From Bacteroidota bacterium (GTDB lineage: Bacteria; Bacteroidota; Bacteroidia; NS11-12g; UBA9320), in assembly GCA_003485825.1 (NCBI GenBank), contig DNHN01000341.1:686-19018 (forward strand): 18,333 bases of DNA, read 5' to 3'. Numbering within the stretch: position 1 is the stretch's first letter; each line of letters starts with the position of its first letter. The position numbers and the translations under genes were made by a program. This document shows positions 7,287 to 14,919 of the stretch, one piece after another. Below the pieces are notes generated by a model. It worked only from the letters and a program-made list of their open reading frames with translations, searched no databases and was not told where the DNA came from.

Positions 7287-8843
7287 ATGATTTTGTCTTT
7301 CAAAAATAAAACAGCTGTTGTCCTAGTTCTCCTTTTCGGAGCTTTTTTGCCGAGTAAAGCACAAGTTACTTCCAGTCAAATAGATTCTCTTGTAGACGAA
7401 GCTATGTCCAAATTCAATGTGGCAGGACTTGCCATAGGAGTAGTTCAAGACGGTAAGATTATACATAGCAAAGGATACGGCTATACTAACGCAGAAACGA
7501 AGAAGTCTGTTACCGAAAACACCAACTTTGCAATAGCAAGTAATAGTAAAGCATTTACAGCAACTGCTATGGCCATATTAGTAGAACAAGGCAAACTGAA
7601 ATGGGATACCAAAGTAAAATCAATCATCCCGGAATTTACGATGTACAATAGCTACGTCACAGATAATTTTACTATAGAAGATTTGCTCTCTCATCATAGT
7701 GGAATGGGACTCGGGCAAGGTGATTTGATGTGGTTCCCTGATGGAAATGATTTCAAAATAGAGGATATGCTCAAAGCGTTTGCGGATGTCACTCCGGAAG
7801 CTGGGTTTAGGACGGAGATGCAGTATAACAATATCTTGTTTTTTATAGCTGGAGAAGTTATCGCTCGCGTTTCGGGAATGTCTTGGGAAGATTTTATTGC
7901 AAAGGAAATTATGGAGCCCATTGGAATGGAAAGCAGTGTTACTTCCATTAATAGAATAGGTAGCTTAGAGCTAGCAAAACCGCACACATCAGCGTCCGGT
8001 AAGTTGGTAGTGCTGCCTGATTATGCGCCACAGGTCAATGGTGCGGCAGCCGGAATATATGCCAATGTGAATGACCTGTGCAATTGGATGATGCTGAACC
8101 TGAATCATGGAACATTTGGAGATACGACCATCTTCCATATGAAAACGCAAGAAGACCACTTGTGGAAGATGCAGACAGTAACCTCTCCAAATAGGAACCC
8201 AAAATACAATGCCCACTTTGGAGGTTATGGGTTAGGATGGTTTTTAGGTGACCTCAATGGCAATTTGGTCGTAAGTCACAGTGGTGGTATGCCGGGAATG
8301 CTATCAAAAACGACACTGATTACAGATAAAAATGTAGGTATAGTGATACTCACTAATACCAGTGACGACGGTGCAATGGTCTTCAGTGCGTTGACCAACA
8401 CATTGGTAGACGCTTTTGTTGGCGTGGAAAGTGCCGATTGGATAGGTAAATACGCTAGGTATTATAAGAACAATGCAGCCTTTGCTGATTCTGTGCTCCA
8501 AGCTGCTTGGGCCAAGGTGGATTATAAGAAGGCTGGTCCGTACGATAAGGGTATTACTGGCACATACCAAGATTCGTGGTTTGGTGATTTAGTTATTCAA
8601 GAAAAAGAAGGGAAGTTAATGTTGAGCTGTCTACGATCACCCAAGCTTACAGGCGAATTGTTTTATTATGAGGATTTCACCTATTTGGTTAAATGGGATT
8701 ATCAAGATATGAATGCCGATGCATTTGTGAAGTTTGAGATGGACGAAAATGTAAAGCCAACTGGGTTTTCGCTGGAAGGCATTTCCCCTAACATCGACTT
8801 TAGTTTCGATTTTGATGATTTAAATATACAAAAGGTGAAGTAA
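7287..8843 (+). CDS. Secreted class C beta-lactamase-like serine hydrolase
   Basis: This 518-residue protein has a signal peptide (about 1-26, ending K-A-Q) and a beta-lactamase/penicillin-binding-like domain (about 30-370). The catalytic motifs are present: S85-N-S-K88 (SxxK), Y180-N-N182 (YxN) and H331-S-G-G334 (the KTG-equivalent). After the catalytic domain, about 130 residues (390-518) form a separate C-terminal region of the DUF3471 kind, with G-I-T-G-T-Y near 425. Members of this family act in the periplasm or outside the cell as peptidases or esterases, and only a minority hydrolyse beta-lactams, so antibiotic resistance should not be assumed. The 155 bases before it hold no good promoter box. 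Confidence 0.88.
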   Translation: MILSFKNKTAVVLVLLFGAFLPSKAQVTSSQIDSLVDEAMSKFNVAGLAIGVVQDGKIIHSKGYGYTNAETKKSVTENTNFAIASNSKAFTATAMAILVEQGKLKWDTKVKSIIPEFTMYNSYVTDNFTIEDLLSHHSGMGLGQGDLMWFPDGNDFKIEDMLKAFADVTPEAGFRTEMQYNNILFFIAGEVIARVSGMSWEDFIAKEIMEPIGMESSVTSINRIGSLELAKPHTSASGKLVVLPDYAPQVNGAAAGIYANVNDLCNWMMLNLNHGTFGDTTIFHMKTQEDHLWKMQTVTSPNRNPKYNAHFGGYGLGWFLGDLNGNLVVSHSGGMPGMLSKTTLITDKNVGIVILTNTSDDGAMVFSALTNTLVDAFVGVESADWIGKYARYYKNNAAFADSVLQAAWAKVDYKKAGPYDKGITGTYQDSWFGDLVIQEKEGKLMLSCLRSPKLTGELFYYEDFTYLVKWDYQDMNADAFVKFEMDENVKPTGFSLEGISPNIDFSFDFDDLNIQKVK

Positions 8844-8856
8844 ATGCGAGTGAAGG

Positions 8857-8870
8857 CCTATTGAAATAGG
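8857..8870 (+). terminator. Weak hairpin after the serine hydrolase gene
   Basis: CCTATT and AATAGG form a 5-6 bp stem with a very small loop 14 bases after the stop codon. No T-tract follows, so terminator activity is doubtful. Confidence 0.3.
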
Positions 8871-8951
8871 GTGAACGGCAGAACTTGTTTAAGCTCGTCC
8901 TAAATTTAGTTGGATATACGGACATAATTGTAACTAATATTCTCATTATAG

Positions 8952-8959
8952 TAGGTTTG
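8952..8959 (+). promoter_or_regulatory. -7 promoter box of the MscS-like gene
   Basis: TAGGTTTG matches TAnnTTTG and lies 25 bases before the start codon. No TTG stands at the expected 17-23 bases upstream (the nearest is at 8938-8940), so only the -7 element is supported. Confidence 0.45.
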
Positions 8960-8984
8960 CAGTTCGTTAATAAAGTAGCAAAAA

Positions 8985-10220
8985 ATGGATATTAATTTAA
9001 GAGCATGGCTCACCGCTAATCTCGGCACAAACAAGACTACGACTACACTACTATTGGTATTAATGGTGGTTGTGATGGTTATTCTTATTTGGTGGCTGAC
9101 CAAGAAGATACTTCATTATGTTATACCTCGACTTACAGCCAAAACCAAAACTGTATGGGATGATATTATTTTTAACGATAGGATATTAAACTCACTATCG
9201 ACACTTATTCCGGTAATACTGTTTGACCAGCTATTGCCCATTTTATTTAAAGACTCAACGTCATTTCTTCCAGTCGTTTTAGCTGGAACGGATGTATTGA
9301 TAATAATGGATTCTGTTTGGATATTGGTTTCTATTTTTAACTCTGTCAATGAAATTTTATCTCAGGATGAACGGCATAAGGACAAACCTATTGGGAGCCT
9401 GACTCAGCTAGCTAAGATACTGACGTTCTCAGTAGGAGCGATCTTGATTATATCTACAATGATAGGCCGCAGTCCCTTGTTTTTATTAAGTGGTTTGGGT
9501 GCTATGGCCGCTATACTTCTGTTAGTATTCAAAGACAGCATCTTAGGCTTTGTAGCCAGTATACAGCTCTCCGCTAATAATATGGTGCAAGTAGGTGACT
9601 GGGTAACTGTACCCAATTATGGAGCAGATGGAGATGTGCTAGAAATTAATCTTACCACTATCAAGGTGCAAAACTTTGACTTGACCATTACCACTATCCC
9701 GACGTACGCGTTTATCTCCGATTCATTTACAAATTGGCGAGGTATGAGTAACTCGAACGGCAGGCGCATCAAACGGGCTATCTACCTTAAAATAGATTCT
9801 ATAGGATTTTGTGATGATGATATGTTAAAGCGACTTTGTAAAATAGCACTAGTCGCCGACTATATCCAGCGCAGAAAAGAAGAAATCCAAGCCTACAATG
9901 ACTCTCATAAGGTGGATAAATCCACGTTGGTAAACGGCAGGAATATGACCAATGTTGGTGTTTTTAAAGCCTACATCGAGGCTTACCTGAAAGCCAATCC
10001 AAACATTAATAATGAAATGATGGTGATGGTGAGACAACTTCCTCCTTCTGAGAAGGGGTTGCCTCTAGAAATTTATGCGTTTAGTAAAGATAAAAACTGG
10101 AAAGCGTATGAAAACATCATGTCAGATATTTTCGATCATGTACTGTCAGCAGTGCCATACTTTGATTTAGAGGTGTTTGAAAATCCCGCAGGTTCAGACT
10201 TTAGAAGAGTAGTGGGATAG
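8985..10220 (+). CDS. MscS-family mechanosensitive ion channel (YbdG-like)
   Basis: This 411-residue protein is about the length of Escherichia coli YbdG. Hydrophobic segments are seen at about 20-42, 70-88, 95-120 and 145-162, then the pore-lining helix at about 168-190 (G-L-G-A-M-A-A-I-L-L-L-V-F-K-D-S-I-L-G-F). It is followed directly by the MscS beta-domain (V-Q-V-G-D-W-V-T-V-P at 201-210, D-G-D-V-L-E-I-N at 215-222). The soluble C-terminal part runs to the end. Such channels open under membrane tension to release solutes during osmotic downshock. It has its own -7 box and is followed by a 190-base gap, so it is probably a single transcription unit. Confidence 0.92.
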   Translation: MDINLRAWLTANLGTNKTTTTLLLVLMVVVMVILIWWLTKKILHYVIPRLTAKTKTVWDDIIFNDRILNSLSTLIPVILFDQLLPILFKDSTSFLPVVLAGTDVLIIMDSVWILVSIFNSVNEILSQDERHKDKPIGSLTQLAKILTFSVGAILIISTMIGRSPLFLLSGLGAMAAILLLVFKDSILGFVASIQLSANNMVQVGDWVTVPNYGADGDVLEINLTTIKVQNFDLTITTIPTYAFISDSFTNWRGMSNSNGRRIKRAIYLKIDSIGFCDDDMLKRLCKIALVADYIQRRKEEIQAYNDSHKVDKSTLVNGRNMTNVGVFKAYIEAYLKANPNINNEMMVMVRQLPPSEKGLPLEIYAFSKDKNWKAYENIMSDIFDHVLSAVPYFDLEVFENPAGSDFRRVVG

Positions 10221-10362
10221 AGTTAGGGTGTTTCCTTATCTGACGTAGTTTGTGTCTCTGAGCTTTTTGGTATTACATTGTGCTTAGACCCTAATGGTTT
10301 CGGTTTTCTAATGTCTGGAAGAGCTCATCGGTCGATGTTCTGTGATAACTATCGAAACCCGC

Positions 10363-10392
10363 TTGAGTTATAGGTTTGAATAGCTAAATTTG
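10363..10392 (+). promoter_or_regulatory. Promoter of the HPF/RaiA-like gene
   Basis: TTG (10363-10365) and TAAATTTG (10385-10392) are separated by 19 bases, matching the Bacteroidota arrangement TTG-N17-23-TAnnTTTG. A second -7-like box (TAGGTTTG, 10371-10378) overlaps but lacks a partner. The promoter covers the TTG at 10390, so that codon cannot be the translation start, and the ATG at 10411 is favoured. Confidence 0.6.
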
Positions 10393-10410
10393 GATAATAA
10401 CAGTAAAACA

Positions 10411-10728
10411 ATGATAACCATACAAGTAAATACAGATAAAAGTATAGACGCAGAAGAGAGACATCAAGAATATTTCTCTACGCAGATCTCTGAGGCATTA
10501 AAAAGATTCGAATCTCACATCACCAGAATAGAGGTGCATCTGAAAGATGAAAATGGTAAGAAGGAAAGCGTGAATGATAAGACCTGTGTGCTAGAAGCAA
10601 GACTTAAAGGAAGGCAACCTGTAGCGGTAACAAGCCACGCAGATAGTATAGAAAAGGCTGTAAGTGAAGCTACAGGTAAAATGAAAGTGGCTATTACAAC
10701 TGTGGTTGGGAAAAGCCAGTCGCACTAA
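10411..10728 (+). CDS. HPF/RaiA-like ribosome-associated protein
   Basis: From the ATG at 10411 the protein has 105 residues. It begins I-T-I-Q-V-N-T-D and contains a helix with R-F-E-S-H-I-T-R-I-E-V-H-L, then a strand C-V-L-E-A-R-L-K-G-R-Q-P-V-A-V-T, then A-D-S-I-E-K-A-V. This is the beta-alpha-beta-beta-beta-alpha order of the S30AE/HPF fold. Short HPF proteins bind the 30S decoding centre and help inactivate ribosomes in stationary phase. It lacks the long C-terminal dimerisation domain. Only part of the usual basic surface is conserved, so the family call is better supported than the exact role. A longer reading from TTG 10390 is rejected because it lies within the promoter. Confidence 0.75.
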   Translation: MITIQVNTDKSIDAEERHQEYFSTQISEALKRFESHITRIEVHLKDENGKKESVNDKTCVLEARLKGRQPVAVTSHADSIEKAVSEATGKMKVAITTVVGKSQSH

Positions 10729-10807
10729 CGCACGATATCTGCTGTCCTACTGCAGTTGGTTTATGACCAGAGTCGATATCGACTAACAAAATAATAAACG
10801 CGACTGG
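10716..10807. repeat. Nested inverted repeats after the HPF/RaiA-like gene
   Basis: CCAGTCGC (10716-10723, at the end of the gene) is the reverse complement of GCGACTGG (10800-10807). Between them is a perfect 14-base palindrome AGTCGATATCGACT (10771-10784). The RNA could fold as a stem with an inner hairpin. There is no T-tract directly after the outer stem, though a T-run follows at about 10839-10847. Confidence 0.45.
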
Positions 10808-10876
10808 AAAAGAGATAATGACAACTGAAGGAGGTGTTTTTTTTTGCCTTATTCTGTCTAGTCCTGAAATAGCGTT

Positions 10877-10917
10877 ACACAAAAGAATGTGTGATGAGAC
10901 AAGTAACTAGTTAGTCT
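10877..10917 (-). terminator. Two small hairpins after the lipoprotein gene
   Basis: On the minus strand, just after the stop codon, AGAC/GTCT with an inner TAACTAGTTA palindrome (10897-10917, with a bulge) is followed by a second stem TGTGT/ACACA (10877-10892). They lie where a terminator is expected, but no clear T-tract follows. Confidence 0.35.
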
Positions 10918-10920
10918 ATT

Positions 10921-11430
10921 TTATTCTATAGATATGCGGTACTGTACATCCGTAAATACCCCACTCTGTACATTGATGAGCTCTGCAGTTCCCGTTTCCT
11001 GTCCTGTGAATTTAAACGTACCACTTACGGTTTTAGTTGCTGCATCACTTTTAGTAATTGTTACCGTTGAAGAAGCTATCCGTCCGAATATTTTTTCGGT
11101 ATCGTCTTCTTTTCTGAGATAGGCTATTGAATGAGTACCTAAAGAAAAAGCTTCAGAAAGATCGGACTCTCCAAAAACTATACTAATTTCAGTGCCTCCT
11201 GCTTCCCCACTTAAAAATAGGACTTGTGTTTCTTTTGCTGTGTCTTGCTCTAATATAGCATAGGTAGTGCTGGCGGTAAAGTCAACACCATTAATGATTG
11301 CTTCGAATGAGCCCTTAGGAGTCGGAGTATTCGAGGAGTTTGGACTAGTGCTTTCATCATCGCTACACGCACTCAAGAAAACGCCTAATAGGGCGGTAAT
11401 CACTAGTAATTTTGTAATTTTAAATTTCAT
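10921..11430 (-). CDS. Small lipoprotein, DUF6252-like
   Basis: From the ATG at 11430 the protein has 169 residues. The signal peptide ends in the lipobox L-S-A-C22, followed by S-D-D-E and a low-complexity S/T/P/N linker (about 24-38) typical of Bacteroidota lipoproteins. The mature part starts G-S-F-E-A-I-I-N-G-V-D-F-T-A and continues as beta strands (T-E-I-S-I-V-F-G, T-V-S-G-T-F-K-F-T-G), as in DUF6252-type proteins. The frame opens 14 codons earlier at 11472, but those residues are not part of a signal peptide and a -7 box lies between, so the shorter start is preferred. It appears to be a single gene. The function is unknown; the protein is probably anchored in the outer or inner membrane facing the periplasm. 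Confidence 0.78.
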   Translation of the reverse strand: MKFKITKLLVITALLGVFLSACSDDESTSPNSSNTPTPKGSFEAIINGVDFTASTTYAILEQDTAKETQVLFLSGEAGGTEISIVFGESDLSEAFSLGTHSIAYLRKEDDTEKIFGRIASSTVTITKSDAATKTVSGTFKFTGQETGTAELINVQSGVFTDVQYRISIE

Positions 11431-11439
11431 ATTTTTTCT

Positions 11440-11447
11440 CAAAAGTA
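11440..11447 (-). promoter_or_regulatory. -7 promoter box of the lipoprotein gene
   Basis: On the minus strand TACTTTTG matches TAnnTTTG and ends nine bases before the preferred ATG at 11430. The transcript would have an extremely short leader, and no TTG is seen at the -33 distance, so the call is tentative. It argues against the upstream start at 11472. Confidence 0.4.
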
Positions 11448-11593
11448 AATAAAAATTTGGTAAAGCCCACATAGGGTTCTATACCTTCCCAAAACCACTT
11501 TTCGTATCTACAATCAATTTCATTAATTTTTAAGAATTTAAAGGATTTGATAATTGTATCAGATTCAATATTAATATTTCTGCATCCCAATAG

Positions 11594-11997
11594 TTGTGCC
11601 CCTGAGCAAGAAAATGTCAGATTAGGATAAATAAAAATGATATGAATATTATCCAATTTACGAGAGATTTTCCAGATGAGGCAAGCTGTAGAGTAGTATT
11701 TAGCGATATGAGTACAAGCTACACCCAGTTTTCAAAGTATGTAGACACTCATATTACAGTGAAGTCATCTAAAGTAAGTACCCGTAAAACACTACAGTGG
11801 GTACATATAGCAATTGCTAATCTCAAGCGTACTTTGTTAGGCGTATATCACAGAATAAATCAAGAGTATCTTCAATTATATCTGGATGAGTTTTGCTATA
11901 AACTAAACCATAGATACTTCAAAGACAGGCTCTTTGATAGATTAGTTATTGCTGTAGTTGGAAATTAGGGGTATGTTTGATGGGGGGGGAGGCACAA
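11594..11997 (+). mobile_element. Internally deleted IS1595-family element (candidate ends)
   Basis: The deleted transposase is flanked by TTGTGCCCC (11594-11602) and, on the opposite strand, TTGTGCCTC (11989-11997), an inward-facing pair with eight of nine matching bases that may be the terminal inverted repeats. The right end runs into a tract of eight G (11982-11989). No target duplication could be confirmed. The ends are tentative; the transposase remnant inside is not. Confidence 0.4.
11642..11968 (+). pseudogene. IS1595-family transposase with a large internal deletion, frame preserved
   Basis: The 108-residue frame begins like a full IS1595 transposase (M-N-I-I-Q-F-T-R-D-F-P-D-E-A-S-C-R) and after residue 17 jumps to the C-terminal catalytic part: V-F-S-D-M-S-T-S-Y, then W-V-H-I-A-I-A-N-L-K-R-T-L-L-G-V-Y-H-R-I, then Y-L-D-E-F-C-Y-K-L-N-H-R-Y-F and L-F-D-R-L-V-I-A-V. 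The zinc ribbon and the first half of the DDE core, probably well over 150 residues, are missing, yet the ends are joined in frame without a stop. It cannot be an active transposase. It could be a recent deletion, or a small element mobilised by a full copy elsewhere in the genome. Confidence 0.78.
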
Positions 11998-12413
11998 AAC
12001 ATAATGATGCAAATGATTTCTGTCGGATATGTAAATAGGTTTTTTCATTTTAATTCTTAAAACTACTACCCGAATTGTATCGAATAACAGGAGAAAAACA
12101 ATAGCCAAAATAACTAAAGGTATTTCATTAAAATCGAAAGGGAATGCAAAATGATTGTCATCTAGTCTTTTAGTAGATTTAAGCTATATGCTTTGGCACA
12201 ATTTATTTTTAGATGCCAGCGTTTTTATGCGCAAACACAGCAATGCATTGCTACCCACAACTAAAGAAAATCTATTGTTCCGGTTTGGGATGAGACTAAA
12301 TCTAGCTGCCATAGACTACCGTCAGTAGGACATGCCATGTTTATACCTAATAACTTTATTTTTCTCTACTTAAAAAACCAAAGCTCAGTCCTCTTGTTCA
12401 TTTTAATTACACC
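11969..12413. other. AT-rich gap of about 445 bases
   Basis: No convincing gene was found. The left end includes the G8 tract and the possible element end. A 57-codon open frame on the plus strand (TTG at 12155 to TAG at 12326-12328) encodes a compact sequence with L-W-H-N-L-F-L-D-A-S-V-F-M-R-K-H and then L-L-F-R-F-G-M-R-L-N-L-A-A-I-D-Y-R. It looks protein-like but has no ATG near its start and was not recognised; it may be a decayed gene. The last 100 bases before 12414 should hold the promoter of the phosphatidyltransferase gene, but no clear TAnnTTTG box is seen. Confidence 0.5.
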
Positions 12414-13181
12414 ATGAGCAAGATCCCTAAAGCACACGCTTTTTTAGACCTGTCCGACTACGGTCGAACTCCTGCTCGTTGGATAGCTAACGCACTTAAA
12501 AACACAAAGGCTACACCTATCCATGTGACCCTTGCATTTGGGATAGTAGGACTATTTGCCTGTTATTTTATACTCTCTCGTCATTTTTTACTCGCGGGAA
12601 TATGCTTAATTATCAAGTCCATACTAGATGCCGCCGATGGAGAATTAGCCCGCGTGAAAGCTACCCCCTCTTACAGTGGAAGGTACTTAGATTCTATTTT
12701 TGATATCGTCCTCAATTTTCTAATCATAGTATGCATTTGTATCATTACCAAATCTCCTATATTATATGGGATAGCAGCATTTATAGGCATACAACTACAA
12801 GGCACTCTTTATAACTACTATTATGTGATATTACGCAACGAGTACGGCGGAGATACTACGAGTAGAATCAATGAGAAAAAGATACCTATAGCCTTCCCAA
12901 ACGAAAAGCAAACCCACGTCAACATACTATTTCACACCTTTAATATTTTATACCGCAGTTTTGATCAAATCATTTACTACTTAGACAGATCTGCAACCCG
13001 AAATCAAAAATTCCCAAGTTATTTCATGACTGCAGTATCTGCCTTAGGGTTGGGCTCTCAGCTACTTATCATGGCGATTCTTATGACTGTTAATCTAGAA
13101 CAGTTTATCCTACCCTTTTTTATAGCTTTCACGTTGTGTATACCTGTATTGATAGTTATAAGGCGCTATATTAACACATAA
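12414..13181 (+). CDS. CDP-alcohol phosphatidyltransferase family protein
   Basis: This 255-residue integral membrane enzyme carries the complete family motif: D72-A-A-D75-G76-E-L-A79-R80, eight residues, G89-R-Y-L-D93-S-I-F-D97. It has about six hydrophobic segments (roughly 38-56, 58-72, 95-112, 114-132, 208-224, 230-248). The enzymes transfer a phosphoalcohol from a CDP-alcohol to an acceptor alcohol in phospholipid or related polar-lipid synthesis, with two metal ions bound by the aspartates. A long loop (about 140-200) between the middle and last segments is unlike the shortest members. The substrate (inositol-like, glycerol-like or other) cannot be told from sequence. It starts with ATG and is followed by a 93-base gap, so it may be a single gene. 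Confidence 0.9.
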   Translation: MSKIPKAHAFLDLSDYGRTPARWIANALKNTKATPIHVTLAFGIVGLFACYFILSRHFLLAGICLIIKSILDAADGELARVKATPSYSGRYLDSIFDIVLNFLIIVCICIITKSPILYGIAAFIGIQLQGTLYNYYYVILRNEYGGDTTSRINEKKIPIAFPNEKQTHVNILFHTFNILYRSFDQIIYYLDRSATRNQKFPSYFMTAVSALGLGSQLLIMAILMTVNLEQFILPFFIAFTLCIPVLIVIRRYINT

Positions 13182-13274
13182 AACAAGCACAACCTGTTAT
13201 CAAAAATTGGCACACTAATGAGCAGCTAATAAAAAAAACATGTTGCTTTGAATAAATTGTAAAAACAGCGAAGC

Positions 13275-14213
13275 ATGCCCGTAGATTTATCAGACATACT
13301 CGTAGTAGGAGTTTCATCTAGAGCTCTCTTTGACTTAGAAGAGGAGAATGCCATATTTGACAAAGAAGGCATAGAAGGATACCGCAAGTACCAGCTCACC
13401 CACGAAAACGAACCGCTTAAGATAGGGTCTGCGTTCTACCTCGTAAAAAGCCTACTAGAGCTTAATAATCAAGCCAATAAGCGCATTGTAGAAATTGTAC
13501 TCATGAGCAGAAACAGCCCAGAAACGGGAGTCCGAATGCTGAATAGTATCGCACTGCATAATCTAGACATCACCCGAGTAGCACTAAGCGGTGGTGAGCC
13601 ACTAGCTCCCTATATAGATGCGTATGATGTAGATCTATTCCTAAGTAAAGATGAGAAAGATGTGCAAACAGTGATAGACTCCAAAGCGTGTGCAGCGGCA
13701 TCTATCTATGCTCCACCTCAGTCTTTTAACCCTAAGGATAATCGCGTAAAAATAGCTTTTGACGCGGATGCGGTACTCTTCTCCGATGAATCTGAACATA
13801 GGTACAAGACAGAAGGGATAGATGCATTCCTAAAACATGAAAAAGACAATGAAGACAATCCGCTAACCAAAGGCCCTTTTGCGGAGCTGCTCATAAAACT
13901 CTCTCGCATACAGGACCACCTGCCTACTACCATAGAACTCTCACCACTCCGCCTATCCATAGTCACGGCACGTAGTGCACCCTCTCATATGCGAGTGATC
14001 AAAACGCTCCGAAAATGGGGAGTATATGTAGATGAGGTCTACTTTATGGGGGGACTATCTAAAGATAAAGTATTGGAAGCTTTTGGAGCTCATATCTTCT
14101 TTGATGACCAAGAAGCACACTTAGACGCTACCAGTAAAGTAGTGCCCAGTGGTAGAGTGCCTTACGACTCTAGCTCACCGATGAAAGCTATCGAAAACGC
14201 AAAGAAAAAATAG
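13275..14213 (+). CDS. Cytosolic 5'-nucleotidase (cN-I-like, PF06189 type)
   Basis: This 312-residue protein resembles the bacterial 5'-nucleotidase family related to animal cytosolic 5'-nucleotidase I, a haloacid dehalogenase-type phosphatase acting on nucleoside monophosphates. Seen features are an N-terminal V-G-V-S-S-R-A-L-F-D, M-S-R-N-S-P-E-T-G near 77-85, the nucleophile motif A-F-D163-A-D165-A-V-L-F-S-D (161-171), the second motif I-V-T-A-R-S-A-P (229-236) and the metal-binding F-F-D-D-Q (275-279). No signal peptide is present. One base separates its stop from the GTG of the pseudouridine synthase, so the two are co-transcribed. Confidence 0.88.
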   Translation: MPVDLSDILVVGVSSRALFDLEEENAIFDKEGIEGYRKYQLTHENEPLKIGSAFYLVKSLLELNNQANKRIVEIVLMSRNSPETGVRMLNSIALHNLDITRVALSGGEPLAPYIDAYDVDLFLSKDEKDVQTVIDSKACAAASIYAPPQSFNPKDNRVKIAFDADAVLFSDESEHRYKTEGIDAFLKHEKDNEDNPLTKGPFAELLIKLSRIQDHLPTTIELSPLRLSIVTARSAPSHMRVIKTLRKWGVYVDEVYFMGGLSKDKVLEAFGAHIFFDDQEAHLDATSKVVPSGRVPYDSSSPMKAIENAKKK

Positions 14214-14214
14214 C

Positions 14215-14781
14215 GTGGTCCATCGTCACTTTAAACTACACAAACCCTATGGCTACCTATCTCAGTTTGTCAATAATCAGAATAAAAGAAGGAATAAAAA
14301 GTTGCTCGTTAGTTTAGGAGGCTTCCCGCCAAGGATAATGGCTATAGGCCGTCTAGATGAGAAATCTGAAGGACTCCTCTTACTTACTACAGATGGCAGC
14401 ACCAGCGAGCGGATACGAAGTAAACACATAGAGAAAGAATACTATGTGCAGGTAAGTGGATTCATAACAGATGCAGCTATGGCAGCACTAGAATCTGGTG
14501 TAGACATAGCGTTGGAGGGCAAAATCTACCGCACTATGCAGTGCACTGTGCACCGTATAGACGAACCTACTCATCTAGGACCACCGCCACGATTCAGGGA
14601 TGAGCGTCATGGACCTACGAGCTGGATAAGCGTGACGCTCATCGAGGGGAAATACCGCCAAGTACGTAAAATGACTGCGGCAGTGGGGTATGCTACTGTC
14701 CGACTAATACGTATCAGGATAGGAGATATATTGCTGGGTGATATGAAGGCGGGTGATATGAAGGAGATAGATAATCTATAG
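14215..14781 (+). CDS. Pseudouridine synthase, RsuA/RluE subfamily
   Basis: This 188-residue enzyme would isomerise a specific uridine in ribosomal RNA. The catalytic aspartate is D48 in G-R-L-D-E-K-S-E-G-L-L-L-L-T, and the family motif E-G-K-Y-R-Q-V-R-K-M is at 144-153. No N-terminal S4 RNA-binding domain is present; the protein begins directly with H-F-K-L-H-K-P-Y-G-Y, as in RluE (23S rRNA), so RluE is the nearest known type. The start is GTG, one base after the nucleotidase stop, which supports translational coupling. Near the C-terminus a 15-base unit is repeated (14736-14765), giving G-D-M-K-A-G-D-M-K-E in place of the usual GDLKPGEW-like ending. Confidence 0.9.
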   Translation: MVHRHFKLHKPYGYLSQFVNNQNKRRNKKLLVSLGGFPPRIMAIGRLDEKSEGLLLLTTDGSTSERIRSKHIEKEYYVQVSGFITDAAMAALESGVDIALEGKIYRTMQCTVHRIDEPTHLGPPPRFRDERHGPTSWISVTLIEGKYRQVRKMTAAVGYATVRLIRIRIGDILLGDMKAGDMKEIDNL

Positions 14782-14847
14782 GAGTATATGTTTTACACTA
14801 TTTCAGTATCACACATTAGTCTGCCAGAGCCTTTTGAGCTAGCCGTT

Positions 14848-14860
14848 AGTAACGGTTACT
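14848..14860. promoter_or_regulatory. Palindrome upstream of the orphan gene promoter
   Basis: AGTAAC-G-GTTACT is a perfect inverted repeat of two 6-base arms about 28 bases upstream of the -33 box. It may be an operator or part of a hairpin after the pseudouridine synthase gene. The GTTAC core also occurs in the repeat at 2059-2072; whether this means anything is not known. Confidence 0.35.
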
Positions 14861-14888
14861 GATGAAGAGATTGTTGGTATGATTAGCT

Positions 14889-14919
14889 TTTGCTTAAAAG
14901 TGCTGTTTTGTTATCTTTG
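14889..14919 (+). promoter_or_regulatory. Strong Bacteroidota-type promoter
   Basis: TTTG (14889-14892) and TATCTTTG (14912-14919) are exactly 19 bases apart, the best match in the window to the -33/-7 consensus TTTG-N19-TAnnTTTG. Transcription would begin near 14925. This places the apparent TTG start at 14890 inside the promoter. Confidence 0.7.

Noticed and set aside
7287..8843. Antibiotic resistance beta-lactamase
   Set aside because: The SxxK, YxN and HSGG motifs define a broad serine hydrolase family with a DUF3471-like C-terminal region; most members are not beta-lactamases.
10504..10515. AGATTCGAATCT, similar to a tRNA T-loop or an operator
   Set aside because: It lies inside the HPF-like coding region, and no cloverleaf can be formed around it.
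11420..11656. 78-codon open frame on the minus strand upstream of the lipoprotein gene
   Set aside because: It overlaps the promoter and start of the lipoprotein gene and the start of the transposase remnant in another frame, and its composition is that of AT-rich noise.
14736..14765. 15-base tandem repeat at the end of the pseudouridine synthase gene
   Set aside because: It gives G-D-M-K-A-G-D-M-K-E, which lines up with the normal GDLKPGEW-type ending of the family, so it is likely sequence drift in a conserved motif rather than a new repeat.
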